Program-made: the position numbers and the translations under genes | Part shown: positions 25,801-37,800 of the stretch, piece after piece | Position numbering within the stretch: the first letter of the stretch is position 1 | How the letters are laid out: each line of letters begins with the position of its first letter | Notes under the pieces: model-generated | Database searches by the model: none | Told to the model about the DNA's origin: nothing | The model's input: the letters and a program-made list of their open reading frames with translations, nothing else | NCBI GenBank assembly: GCA_964036195.1 | Contig: OZ038458.1 | Location: 11,669,832 to 11,733,831, forward strand | Origin: Sphaerolaimus hirsutus | Taxonomy: Eukaryota > Nematoda > Chromadorea > Monhysterida > Sphaerolaimidae | Direction of reading: 5' to 3' | DNA length: 64,000 bases

Positions 25801-28800
25801 TACTGAATTTTGCACAGTATCTTTCACGGCAAGTTTTAAAATCACAAAACGTAAAGGCTTTCCATAGCCCATTTCTAAACCGTTCAAAAAATTCAATCAT
25901 GAAAAACCGTGGCATGTACCTGCGATAAGCGACGCCGCCGCTGCAGGAGGCGTACTCGCGCTCGCAGGGCGCAGTGGGGAACCACGCGTAGTCGCCGTCC
26001 GCCTTGCCGTTGCAGTCGAAGCCCACGTCTGTGCGATTCAGTCATTTAGTCAGTGAAAGTTTGTCACGGTAACAGCAGCCTACAAAAAGTATAGACAAGT
26101 CACTATACTCGGCGGACATCACACTTAGTATGGAAACCTACCATAACCCATCTGAATAATGATCCAAAATTTTTTTTCAGTTTTTCATCATAATATTTTG
26201 TTTTCATTATGGAATAATTAATTACAAATTTATCACAGTATTATCCTTAAGTTATGGTATGATTCTGCGCATACTTTACGGTCCGCAGAGTATACTGGGT
26301 TTGTAGTCGAAAAATACTGAAAATCAAATACAAGTTTCTCAAAGCAAAATTTCAATGATTCACCACAAGGTATTATAATTTCTAACTCTAGAATATTCGA
26401 CAGCACGATTTTTGTCAACTTCGCTGGTGCAGAGGGTGGCGGAGCAAGCACTTTAAAGACATTAATTTTTTTGCTGGCGTTCATTGGAAATTGATTTATT
26501 TCCCGCTGAGCACCTTGAACCTGGTCAGGCCTTTTATGCATGCAAACCCATTATGCATCTAGACACATTATATCTGCAGGGGTAAGAGGACGGGTAACCC
26601 CAGCCCAAAGCGCCTAGCTATCTATCTTTACCAGAGGCAAATTTTTGTGGTTACTATACCGTGAACAGCCTCCCCCACAAATTGCCTAGCTATCTGGAGT
26701 ACTTTTACCCAAATTTTCACTCAAAGTCGCTATTGCATATTTATTTTATTATTTTTATATTTATTCAAATTTTACCCAAATTTTCACTCAAAGTCGCTAT
26801 GGCATATTTATTTTTTATTTATATTATTTTTATATTTATTAAATTTTATTGCATATTTTCAGCATGCCACAGTTAAATGCGTGCCGGTTCTAGATGCATA
26901 ATGGGTTTACATGCGTAATGGCACAGGACTAGGGTGTCAAAAAAACTTTTTACGGAAAAAGGAAACGGAAAATTTTTTCAGTGGCCGGAAAACGGAACGG
27001 AAAACGGAAAAAATTTGCACTTGGCGGAAAATGGAAACGGAAAAACAATTTCGGCGGCCGGAAAACGGAAAAAGAGGCCGGAAAAACAGAAACGGAAAAA
27101 TCTAATTTGCACGGAAATGGAAAAACTTGCTGAAATTTTGCCAGAAAACGGATAAAATTTGCTGTAATTTTGCTGGAAGTGGAAAAAATTTGCAGTAATG
27201 TTGCTGGAAACAGAAAATTTTTTACATCATTGACAATCTGCATGAATTTTTAACAGTTTGGCTGATCAGAAAACAGAAAGTTGAGCCAGAAAATAATTAA
27301 TTAGTCGAAAATCAATTGAAGACTAATTGATTTTGCTAGACAGTGGTCTAGCCACTCAAGTAGAACGTATGAACGACATTTGCACATTAAAAGGGGGATT
27401 ATCTCATAATCCGATGCAGTGTCACGCAGTGACAATAAAACGAGGCTGTACGGCCGTAAGTAGTCATTCATATGTTCAATTGCACTTCGAAAATTAGAAA
27501 AACGAGAACATCTTCAATTAGTCTTCAATGGGTATTAACGACTTTACGTTGTGTAATGTTACGTTCGTGTACATGAAATTCAAACTCAGTTTTGCATGTT
27601 CAAAAACGTCATCATATTTATTCACGTGAATAATTCTGAAAACACATGAAAAAAGTACGGCTTGATAACCAGAAGCCGATCAACAAAATATCACGCGGGA
27701 AATTTCTGCGACTGCGAAAAACGATCGCAAAGAACTCTCAACAAAATCAGAAAATTTGAAAATTTCCTAAATTTCAAAAAAAAAAATTTTCATCCAATCA
27801 AGTCCGATTATCATTCCGATTCCCTCGTCCCCTGGAGGCGCCAGCAGAAGAGCTGGCACCCCGATTGGAATTCCTCTGCCAATTATTCGAACTGTTGCAC
27901 TGATTATTATTCGGGCTGCGAGAGGAAGAGTTATGATTAACATAAATGGGAAAAAAGGGGGGGTGGGTTTGGAGTGGCTAGACCACTGTCTAGCAAAATC
28001 AATTAGTCTTCAATTGATTTTCGACTAATTAATTATTTACTATCCAGTGGTCTAGCCACTCAAGTAGAACGATTTAAAAGCTTACTCGAGCAGTACAGCA
28101 TCAGAAAAATTCGAAATAATATTATCAGCTCTGTTGTAATGTCTAAAAAAGACATGAGATTTCTTACTCCAACATCCAGCCTCTAAAATTTGATTCAAAG
28201 GAACACCAGAAAAAAGAGCCTTTGAAGCGGCTGCAGCTCTAAAACTATGAGCCGAAAATTTTGGAATTTTTGCCAAATTTAGAGCAGTTAAAAGCCAACG
28301 TCTAATAGAATCAGTAGAAGCATCATTAAACGGACTTCTAGTAATAATAAATAATTTCGAATTAGAAGGTGAAATGAAATTATTAGTACGAGTGAGATAC
28401 GAACGCAACGTCTCAACTGGACAAATATTCACATTTTGTGAAAGTTGTGAAAGTTTTTGAATATTAATCGATTTCAAAGAACCAGATGTCTGAGTTTTAG
28501 TAGGAGTCAGAAGTGAAAACGAACAACCCAAATTAGAAAATCGAACTGAATTGCGATCTATTGCAGCAAGTTCAGACGCTCGAGAAGGTCTAGCTAGGGC
28601 AACTAGTGCGACAGATTTAATCGTCAGAAACATCAACGATAAATCATCATTATGAGGCCAATTTTTTTCAAAAAACTCTACTAATAGAGCTGGATCCCAA
28701 ATATTTGAATATTTAGCTTTTGGTGGCTTAACTTTATAACAGCCAGCCAAAAGTCGCTTGAGCAGCACATTGTGAGATAGAATATCTCCAATGGAAGGGG

Positions 28801-31800
28801 TGAGAAGTGAAGATAAAGCAGATTTAGTTGAAGCTATCGAAGCATAGCTCAACCCTCTCGCATGTTCCGAGGCTAAAAAATTGGCAATGTGACTCACAGC
28901 CGGGTGAAAGGGATCACCACGCTTTTGAGAGCACCAGTTGTTCCAGCGATGCCATACGGCGGTGTAGTGCGTATGTGTGGCTGAAGAAAGCGATTTTGCG
29001 ACCAAATCAGCAGCTGTTGATGAAAAGCCGCTTGATAAGCATGAATTCCGGATAACAGCCAAGCTGTTAACCGGAGTCGGGTTTTGACAAGGGGATGCGG
29101 CATGCCTAAGAGAAAAAATAAAGAAAATTTTAAAAAACGTCTAAAATTTCTAAAAAACAAAGAAAATCTGACCATCTGGTCTGGAAAGTAAATCATCCTC
29201 AGGTAACAAAATAGGCGTGGCCACACACAATTCCAAGAGAAGCGGATACCAAAACTTCCTAGGCCACATTGGCGCTATCAAAAGCACCGTGGCCTGATTC
29301 ATCAAAATTTGTCTCAAGACCTGCCCGATTAAACAAATCGGCGGAAAAGCATAAGACAATTTGAAGCTATTCCAAAAAATGGAAAAAGCGTCCACAGCAA
29401 AAGCATCAGGATGATTAATCCTGGAGCAAAAAACCTCGCACTGAGTATTATGTGCAGCGGCAAAAAGATCACACTCAAAATGGCCAAAAATGCCTTGCAA
29501 CTGCGCAAACACATCGACATTTAACTTCCAATCCGATGGGTCAAGTTTGAATCTTGACGCCTTATCGGCAAGCACATTAAAAACACCAGGAATGTGCTGT
29601 GCGACAATGGAAATATTATGTTCCATGCAAAAAGCACACAAATTGACAGCGACTCACGCGAGCATGCGAGAATGCGTGCCACCTTTTTTGTTGATATAGG
29701 CTACGACCGTAGTGTTGTCCGATTGGACAAGCACATTTCGACCGTAAACCCTATCTGCAAACGCTCGGAGTCCACAACGGACCGCCAAGAGCTCTCTAAC
29801 ATTAATATGCAAGGATCTTTGGCTAGCAGACCAAAATCCACGTTCCAATCCATCGTCAATAACAGCACCCCAACCCAAATTGCTGGCGTCCGTAGCCATA
29901 ACAACATCAATTTTGGGTGGGTTTATCGACCTACCATCCCATCGACGCAGCTCTTCGAACCACTTAACAAGTTCCATGCGCGCGGGCAAGGGCAACGAAA
30001 TTTGATGATGGAATGAGTTCTTTTCTCGAAGTCCATCAATCAAAGCAAATTGTAATTCACGGCAAAAAGCCGAACCGGGTTCCAACGCAATGGACAAAAT
30101 TTATATATCCGAGAAAAGATGCCAGCATTTTTAGGCTAACAGTATCAGCGGCGATAAGTCTATCAGCGCGTTCCATGACTTCTTTCTGCTTGAGTAAAGG
30201 CACGTGAAAAGTCATGGAAATAGAATCGACTTCTAAACCCAAATATTCGATCCGATTTGACGGTGTCAACTGGCATTTATCTCGATTCACAAAAAAGCCC
30301 AAATTTTGCAAAGTTTGGATGCAAAATTCTAATTCATTCTGCAACTGAGACGCGTGAGGTGCCAACACAATGATATCATCTAAATAAATGAGACATCTAA
30401 TTCCTCTGGCCCTCCAAAAAGCTACGACAGGGGCCATAAGTTTTGTAAAAATGAATGGCGCTGTGGAAAGGCCAAAGGGCAAGCACGTAAATTGATACAA
30501 AGCGCCATTCCAGAAAAATTGCAAAAATTTTCTTTGATCCTCTCTAATAGGGATGGTAAAATAAGCGTCCGTAAGGTCAATTTTGCCCAAATAGTCTGCC
30601 GGTTTAATTACCGAGCGTAAACTATTGATAGTTTCCATTTTGAATTTTGGGGCATTGATGAATTTATTCAAAGGGCTCAAGTCCAAAATCGGTCTGATTT
30701 TTCCAGATTTTTGAGTTACGGTGAAAATTCGACAGACAAAAACAGCATCCGAATGGGGAATTTCATAAATTGCACCTTTAGAAAGCATTTCTTCAACTCT
30801 ATCATCAATAATTTTGGAATGCATTTCATCAAAATGCATTGGCAGTAAAGGCTTTAATTGAAACGGTTTTCTAGAAAGCCCTAATTCAGCGCCATTGACA
30901 ATTTTCAAAATCCAGGGATCTGACGTAACAATTTTCCAATTTTTAATTCCAAATTTGATCCTACCAGCCACTAAAGGCGGATCGGGTGCCGAAATTTGAA
31001 AAAATAGCGATTCTGAAAAACGATTGTCTATTTTCTCACATGTGTCAAGGATCTCAGACCGTTTAACATGAGAGCCAATCTTTGCTAATTGGCACGTCAA
31101 TGGAGATCGAATATTTCGGCTAAAAGGAAAAAACTTAAGAAGTTACAAAAGCACAAAAAGTAAAAAAGATCACCCTGACCAACCGCATGTTGCCCAAACG
31201 GAAGTTAGGGCGAAAGGCGGCCATCTGACGCGGAAAATTGCGCTGCGGAAAGTTGCCCGGCAGCGATTGAGTGCGCGGCTGTTGTTGCCGACGCATGGCA
31301 TTCGATTGCGATCGATTGTCTGAAAATCGGAATGCAAATATATGAAGGTATTACGAGAAGAAACCGAAAAACAACTCCGATTAATTTTCTCGATTACCAA
31401 GATTTTGAAATAAATTTTGATAAAATTTATGATTAAAAACCAATTTATTCTTTCAAAAAAGATTCAAAAGAATTTTCAAAATTGACAACCATTTCCCAGA
31501 AGGTCTCCGATTACGTTGTCGGTTCGCTTTCTGTCCTTGAATTTCGAATGGAGCCTCTTCTTGAGAGCACGCCCATAGAGAAGCGGCGGCGCCATGTCAC
31601 GAGTAGGAAAAGTGCCTAAAATGAAAGAAAACTTTCAGAAAATGAAGTTTCTAAGTGAAATTCACAATGACAACATTTAAAATTTTCAAAATTTAAAAAT
31701 TAATAAATTTCAAATGTACCAAGTTCCCTGGAAGAGCGGTAATTGATACCCTCTACGTCCAGATCTTCGTAAATCTTCTTCAACTGCATGGCGTTCTTGT

Positions 31801-34800
31801 GACGACAGAAGGGCATGATGTTCGCGAAGCGGCGGATAGCGGCCATCTGGTGCGTGATGTCGGCGTTGTACGTGGCCGCCCAGTTGCACGAATTCAACGC
31901 GTGCTGAAAAAGAGTACCACAATTTAAAAGGGAAATTAAATTAATTAACAAATTAATATAAAATTTCAAATTCACATTCAGTGCCTCATCCTTAATTTGC
32001 TCGGAAATTTCGGAAGGATCGAGAGAGCGCACTGAAGCCAAAAGGTCACCGAGTTGGTACGCGATTCTGCTACCTTCTGTGACAGTATCGTGCAGGCGGA
32101 AAAGTTTGTCGCTCAGCAATTTGAACGCTGAGGGTTGAATCTCGATGACACCATCTTTATTTTTAGCGTGATTCAACCCCCAGGGCCCCTTATCGCCGAA
32201 ATCGTCATCGCGGCGGGGAGGGGTACTACAAAATGGGGATATTTACCTCAATTTGCAAAAAAGGGGTTTGTAATAGAATTTGAAAAGAAAGTACAAACTC
32301 CAAAAGAATATTTCCGGTGCGTCCAAACTTTTGTCGGAATGCGCGACGCACTATACCGGCCATTCTGTGGGCATGTTGGTGCTTGGCGACCCAGCCTTTA
32401 ACCTGACCAGACACAATTGCACCCCTATTAGCCTGGGCCCTTTGCAAAGCTTCCTCAGGGGTGTCGGCGACCGGCTGCTTGGTGGACACCAAGTCGACGT
32501 CGGCGATGTCGTCCACGCCGTCGCCGTCGATGCCCGCCGTGTCGTCGTGCTGCAACAAAGAAAGTGCCTAACGACAGCATCATAGAAAAAATTCAGTTTC
32601 CAACCGAAAAGCTTTCACAAAATTGTGAAAAAACTGTGAAAAAGTGAAGAAAATCGACATCTTTCACAAAAGGGGGAAAAATTCCCAAAAAAGAATTCAA
32701 AAATGATCGAACCTGATTTTCATCAAGAAGTTCGTCATCATCATGATTGTCCAGCTCGGGTTCGACGTGATCGACACCAGAGTCGACTGCATTGCTGTCG
32801 ACACCCGCGGTCGACTCGTCCGGCAGCAACTCGCCATCGCCCGTCGGTTCAGTCGACACGTGATCTTGCGCGGCTTCAATCTGAGACAATGCTTGAATAA
32901 ATATCATGCAAAAGAAGTCACAGATTCAAGAGAAAGTCAAGGCAACAGACGAGATCTTGATCGGAAATCGTGCTATTTGCCAAAGGATGAATCACTGCAG
33001 ACGGCTTGAGACCAGCTTGCACACGAGCCAAAATTTGAGCCTTTGATGATTCTCTCTGCACGGTATCACCGTGGACTTGAGAAACCTTGCTTGCATTCGA
33101 AGAACTCGATCGACTTCTCGAAGCGCGTCCACGCTTGCGAGAATTGCGTCTATCGTCACCAGAACTAGACCAACTAGTTGAGCGCGACCTGGATCTGCGG
33201 CGGCGTCTAGACTCGCGAGGCATTTTCGAACCGAAGTGCAATTGAACTTGAATGACTACTTACGGCCGTACGGCCTCGTTTTATTGTCACTGCGTGACAC
33301 TGCATCGGATTATGAGATTAATCCCCCTTTTAATGTGCAAATGTCGTTCATACGTTCTACTTGAGTGGCTAGACCACTGGATAGTAAAAGGTAAAATGAG
33401 GCGGAACAATGGAAAATTGAGGTGGAAAATGGAAAAAGGCGGTATAACTGGAAATGGGATTGATACGGCAGAGATTCGAATTATTTTTTCCCAAAACCGC
33501 CGGCTGCCAAAACTTTTTTTTCCGATTTGGGCATCGCCCAAAAAATTTCAAATTTATCTTTCGCAATCATTTGGCGTGACAAACTGGGGTGTGAACTCGT
33601 GTTTACCAGTGTCATGTAGCAAATCCCAGATTTTTTTTCATTGAAAGAAATTAAAAGGGGGCATTCAGTGGGGCAATGCACATTGTGTAATGCCGTCGGT
33701 GGGGCAATGTACATTGTCAAATGCCATGCGCGGGGCAACGTATATTGTCATAATGCCGTTGGCGGGGTAATCTCGCTGAATTCAGCGACGGGGTGAAAAA
33801 ATACATCGATATATCGCCACTTAACACTGTCAATGTTAAGTGTTCAGATGGCTCGGTGGCATGAGATGTGCCCTGTGTTCGAAAACCGAGCACAATTTTT
33901 TGCAGTGCGAGTGTCAGCCGCAGGTTTTCTTGACCGTAGAAAACTTCTTCAGTCTCCGGTCAGGAACAACTGGGGCCGTCATGTCGCCTGCCAAAACGAC
34001 CCGAACCTCTGCCGTATACCTCCCACTGGAAATTAAGGCGGAAAAGGGAAAAAAGGCGGAAAAAAACTGAAAATTTAGCCGGAAAACGGAAAATGAGCCG
34101 GAAAAACGGAATCAGAAAAAAAAAGGTGCCAGAAAACGGAACAGAAAACGGAAAAAAAATTTCAGCAGCCGGAAAACGGAACGAAAAACGGAAAAAAATT
34201 GCCTGCGGAAAACGGAAATTTGACACTCTACACAGGACCCCTTGAAGCTTCCTTCAAGCACCTCACTCCTTCAATAACACAGCTGGCTACAAGCTCAGTT
34301 GATCGACCGACGTGGGCCAACCGACAGACACACCTGGGTTGCCCTGGGTGGGCGTGGTCACCGGCGGCTTGGTGGGCGAGCCGCCGCACGCGCGCACGTA
34401 CTGCGCCTCCAAGCAGCGAGCATACTCCACGTCGAAGAACAGACCCGCCTGGCAAGTCCTGAGTCAGTAATATAAATATAAGGCTCGCTGGCTGGAACGA
34501 CTGCGCCTCTAGTATTTTCAACATAAAAACCCGCTTGTCATGTAGGGTTCAAACGGGATTGACTTTTCGGGATCGGGATCGGGATCGGGATGTTTTTTTG
34601 AGATTTCGGGATCGGGATCGGGATTGGCCGGGATTGGGGTCACGGGATCGGGATCGTGATTGGCATTTTTTCGGGATCGGGATTGGGTTCTTGGGATAGA
34701 GATTTTGGCCAATGTTTTGGCATCCACAGTTGTTCATAAAGGTCTAAAAACACTGTTGGATGCCAGCAACGTGGCATAAAATGAACGCTGGCGTTTGCGT

Positions 34801-37800
34801 TCACATTTTTGCATGCAAAAACGTGTTTTTTTCACTTTTGATAATTTCCACTAATTTTTCCGGGATCGGGATTTGAAAAGTTTCGGGATCGGGACTGCTA
34901 AATCCCGGAATTTCACGGGATCCGGGATCGGGATCCCGTTTGAACCCTATTGTCATGTTAATCCGCCAGTCGTGTAGACCAGTTGGCAGGGACGTACGCA
35001 GGATTTTTGAGCGGGGGGGGCGGATTGTTTACGGAGCCCGGCGAACGGGGCAATTTGGCCCTACAGTAAAGGAATGGAGCCATGGCGCTGGCGCCATTTG
35101 TAGGCGCCAGCGCCATGGCAGTATTGGCGTTGGCGCTGGCGCCAACGTATACTCTATAGGTATCGATTTAGACCTATACATAGGGACTAAGACACATGTT
35201 GGACACTTTTATGATGCTTTTCGGGCTCCTGAAAATACACAATAACAATGGGGTGGGGTTTGCGCGCTTGCGCGCAAAAATTTTTGAAAATGCCACATAA
35301 TCGCTTTAGAAAAGTGCCATTCCTGGCAAATTTTTATGTCCGGCCCGGGAACGGGGGGGGGGGCGGCCGCCCCCCCCTGCGTACGTCCTTGCCAGTTGGT
35401 GAGCCACGTAAACCCGTGAGGCGCGTTTTTACACTGGGATCAATGCAATTTTTCAGCCATTTTTGTGCGATACATATGAAATATGTCACACTTTCATTTT
35501 CATGTGTGAAGCCTCAATTGATCATCACTTGATCAGCCCCACTGCCTAAGACATACATAAAATTTTATACATTGCGTGTTCATGCACACTAGATCACACT
35601 TTTTTTCTTGTTGTCGGAGGTCGTCGCCGATTGTTGTCGCCAGCCCATCTAACGAGGCCGCCGACAACGCCCCTGTAACAAATACAGCGACAGCCTCCGA
35701 CAACAACAAAAAAAAGTGTGATGAACACGCAATGTAAATAATTTGATGTTTGTCTTAGGCAGTGGGGCTGATCACGTCATGATCAATTGAGGCTTCACAC
35801 ATGTAAAATATTTCATATGCATCCAACAAAAATGGCTGAAAAATATCATTTTTGTCGTCAGTCTCACAGTGTAAAAGGCGCCTTAGTCATCTACCCCCCC
35901 CTTTCCCCTTATAAATAACTAAGTATTAGCGGTGGGCATACATGACATTAAACATTGAGCCCCATTGGACACGCACCACGGACCTGGAATTAGAAATGAA
36001 ACTTAAACCGCGATTTACTCAAAATCGCATTTTGTGGACTTGTCGACTTTTAGAATTAGACGCCTCAATTATATTAAAAGTTATAGGACTTCTAACATCC
36101 ACCTCACATCCATAATATAATTGCATCATTGCATGAGGAATGATGCATGCAACTTCAAAACTCCATTCAAAACTTCAATGCAATTCGTGCACATCCCCTT
36201 CGTCTACATAGCTGGTGGGTTTAGATGACTAAACGAGCCTATGTCGCTGGAACAGACATAAATGCATATGGCCAGACAAAATAAGCAACCTGCGGTAAGC
36301 AACTCCGCCGCTGCACGACGCATAGTCCCGCTCGCAATTGGGGCCATCGAACCACGGATAATCGCCGTCGGCCAAACCAGAACAGTCAAACGGCACACCT
36401 GCGTGATGGGAACGGGTACATATTCTAAAACACCGCGAATTTCATGAATGAACTGTTACTGTTAAGAGTGCACGAAACACAGCTCAATTTTGCACGATTG
36501 CAGGACATACACAAGTTGAAGCGCATGTTCGCCACGGAAACACGTTCCACAAAGCAATCGAACCCTGACAACGGCAATGGGCAGTACCTGTGGTGGCGGC
36601 GTCGTCGGGCACGGTGGTCTCCGCGGGCACCTCGGTGGGCTTGCCGCCGCACGCGCGCACGTACTGCGGCTCCAAGCAGCGCTGCGAGTCGCCGTCGAAG
36701 AACAGACCCGCTTGGCACGACCTAAATACAAGAGCACATGTAATTGAAGCTATCTATTTTTTTGACAACAACGTTAATCCACCTGCGATAAGCGACGCCG
36801 CCGCTGCAGGAGGCGTACTCGCGCTCGCAGGGCGCAGTGGGGAACCACGCGTAGTCGCCGTCCGCCTTGCCGCTGCAGTCGAAGCCCACGTCTGAGTGAT
36901 TCAGTCATTCAATCAGCGTAAATTATTACGCTAAAAACACCAGCACCCTCCATAAAGTATAAACCAGTAACCACCGAGTTTCTGATCCAAAAATACAGAC
37001 AATTGAAGATCTTTAATCAAAATTTCATCAAAAATTTCATCATAATTTCTCACCAAAATATTAATTATTATCAAAAAATATAATATCTGTATATTTCTAA
37101 TTCCAGCTGGCCACCAGCTCAGTTGACCGACCGACGTGGGCCAACCGACAGACCCACCTGGGTTGCCCTGGGTGGGCGTGGTCACCGGCGGCTTGGTGGG
37201 CGAGCCGCCGCACGCGCGCACGTACTGCGCCTCCAAGCAGCGAGCATACTCCACGTCGAAGAACAGACCCGCCTGGCAAGTCCTGCGTCACAGCGAATGT
37301 ATACGCTGGCTGACTGGAAGGAACAGACATGGCTGGACAAATGAATCAACCTGCGGTAAGCAACTCCGCCGCTGCACGATGCATAATCTCGCTCGCAATT
37401 GGGTCCATCGAACCACGGATAGTCGCCGTCAGCCAAACCAGAGCAGTCGAACGGCACACCTGCGTGATGGAAAAGTTACGTAGGGATGGCCGAAAAATGT
37501 TTGTTTTCAACGACACGGTTTAAAAAAAAGGGATTTATTAAAATAAAACCGTTTTTTCAAAAGCTCCCAGATATGGTCATGAGTCAACAGATACAGGTAA
37601 ATCAGACAGGTGACCGAGGTGACAGTACTTTGTGATGTTATGTATAGCCATAGAATAGCTGTAGAGTCATGGGATAGCATTATAAGTGGTGATTTCTGTC
37701 AAAAATATCCGTTTTATGTGACTTATTACGTTCATGACAAACGTTCATGAATAAGTGAAGTTGACCATGGAATAGTGTTAAAATTAGGTTACAATAGAAT

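Larger units (their letters stand above)
27291..33388 (-). mobile_element. DIRS-type tyrosine-recombinase retrotransposon, nearly complete
   Basis: Inverted terminal repeats of about 130 bases (27341-27470 and 33249-33379) differ at only a few positions. Left and right ends carry extra unique sequence (27291-27340 and 33380-33388). An internal complementary region at 27973-28071 is the exact complement of both outer ends joined, the arrangement known from DIRS elements, where it templates closure of the circular DNA intermediate. Coding order on the minus strand is gag, reverse transcriptase, RNase H, tyrosine recombinase. No target-site duplication is seen, as expected for recombinase-mediated insertion. 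One frameshift and one stop make this copy probably non-autonomous. Confidence 0.9.
26930..34230. mobile_element. hAT-like GGAAAACGG element split by the DIRS retrotransposon
   Basis: Starts TAGGGTGTCAAA and ends TTTGACACTCTA, with the 8-bp duplication CACAGGAC at 26922-26929 and 34231-34238. The first 360 and last 220 bases are made of GGAAAACGGAA-type repeats. The DIRS element and about 600 bases of other DNA have inserted within it. Confidence 0.75.

Noticed and set aside
26911..27243. Lys/Glu/Asn-rich and Phe/Pro-rich open frames on both strands
   Set aside because: Produced by GGAAAACGG simple repeats of a transposable element.
29654..29656. GC/GTGAGT at the RNase H stop as a possible splice donor
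   Set aside because: Family sequence continues in the same frame on both sides of the stop, so splicing would delete conserved RNase H residues.
34518..34737. Asp/Pro/Ser or Arg/Ser-rich repeat proteins
   Set aside because: Translation of CGGGAT hexamer arms of an 8-bp-flanked element; equivalents at 38.5 and 45.2 kb.
19422..37459. Regularly spaced similar GC-rich blocks that might suggest a CRISPR-like array
   Set aside because: Spacing and content are explained by duplicated coding cassettes with splice sites; no short identical repeats with unique spacers.
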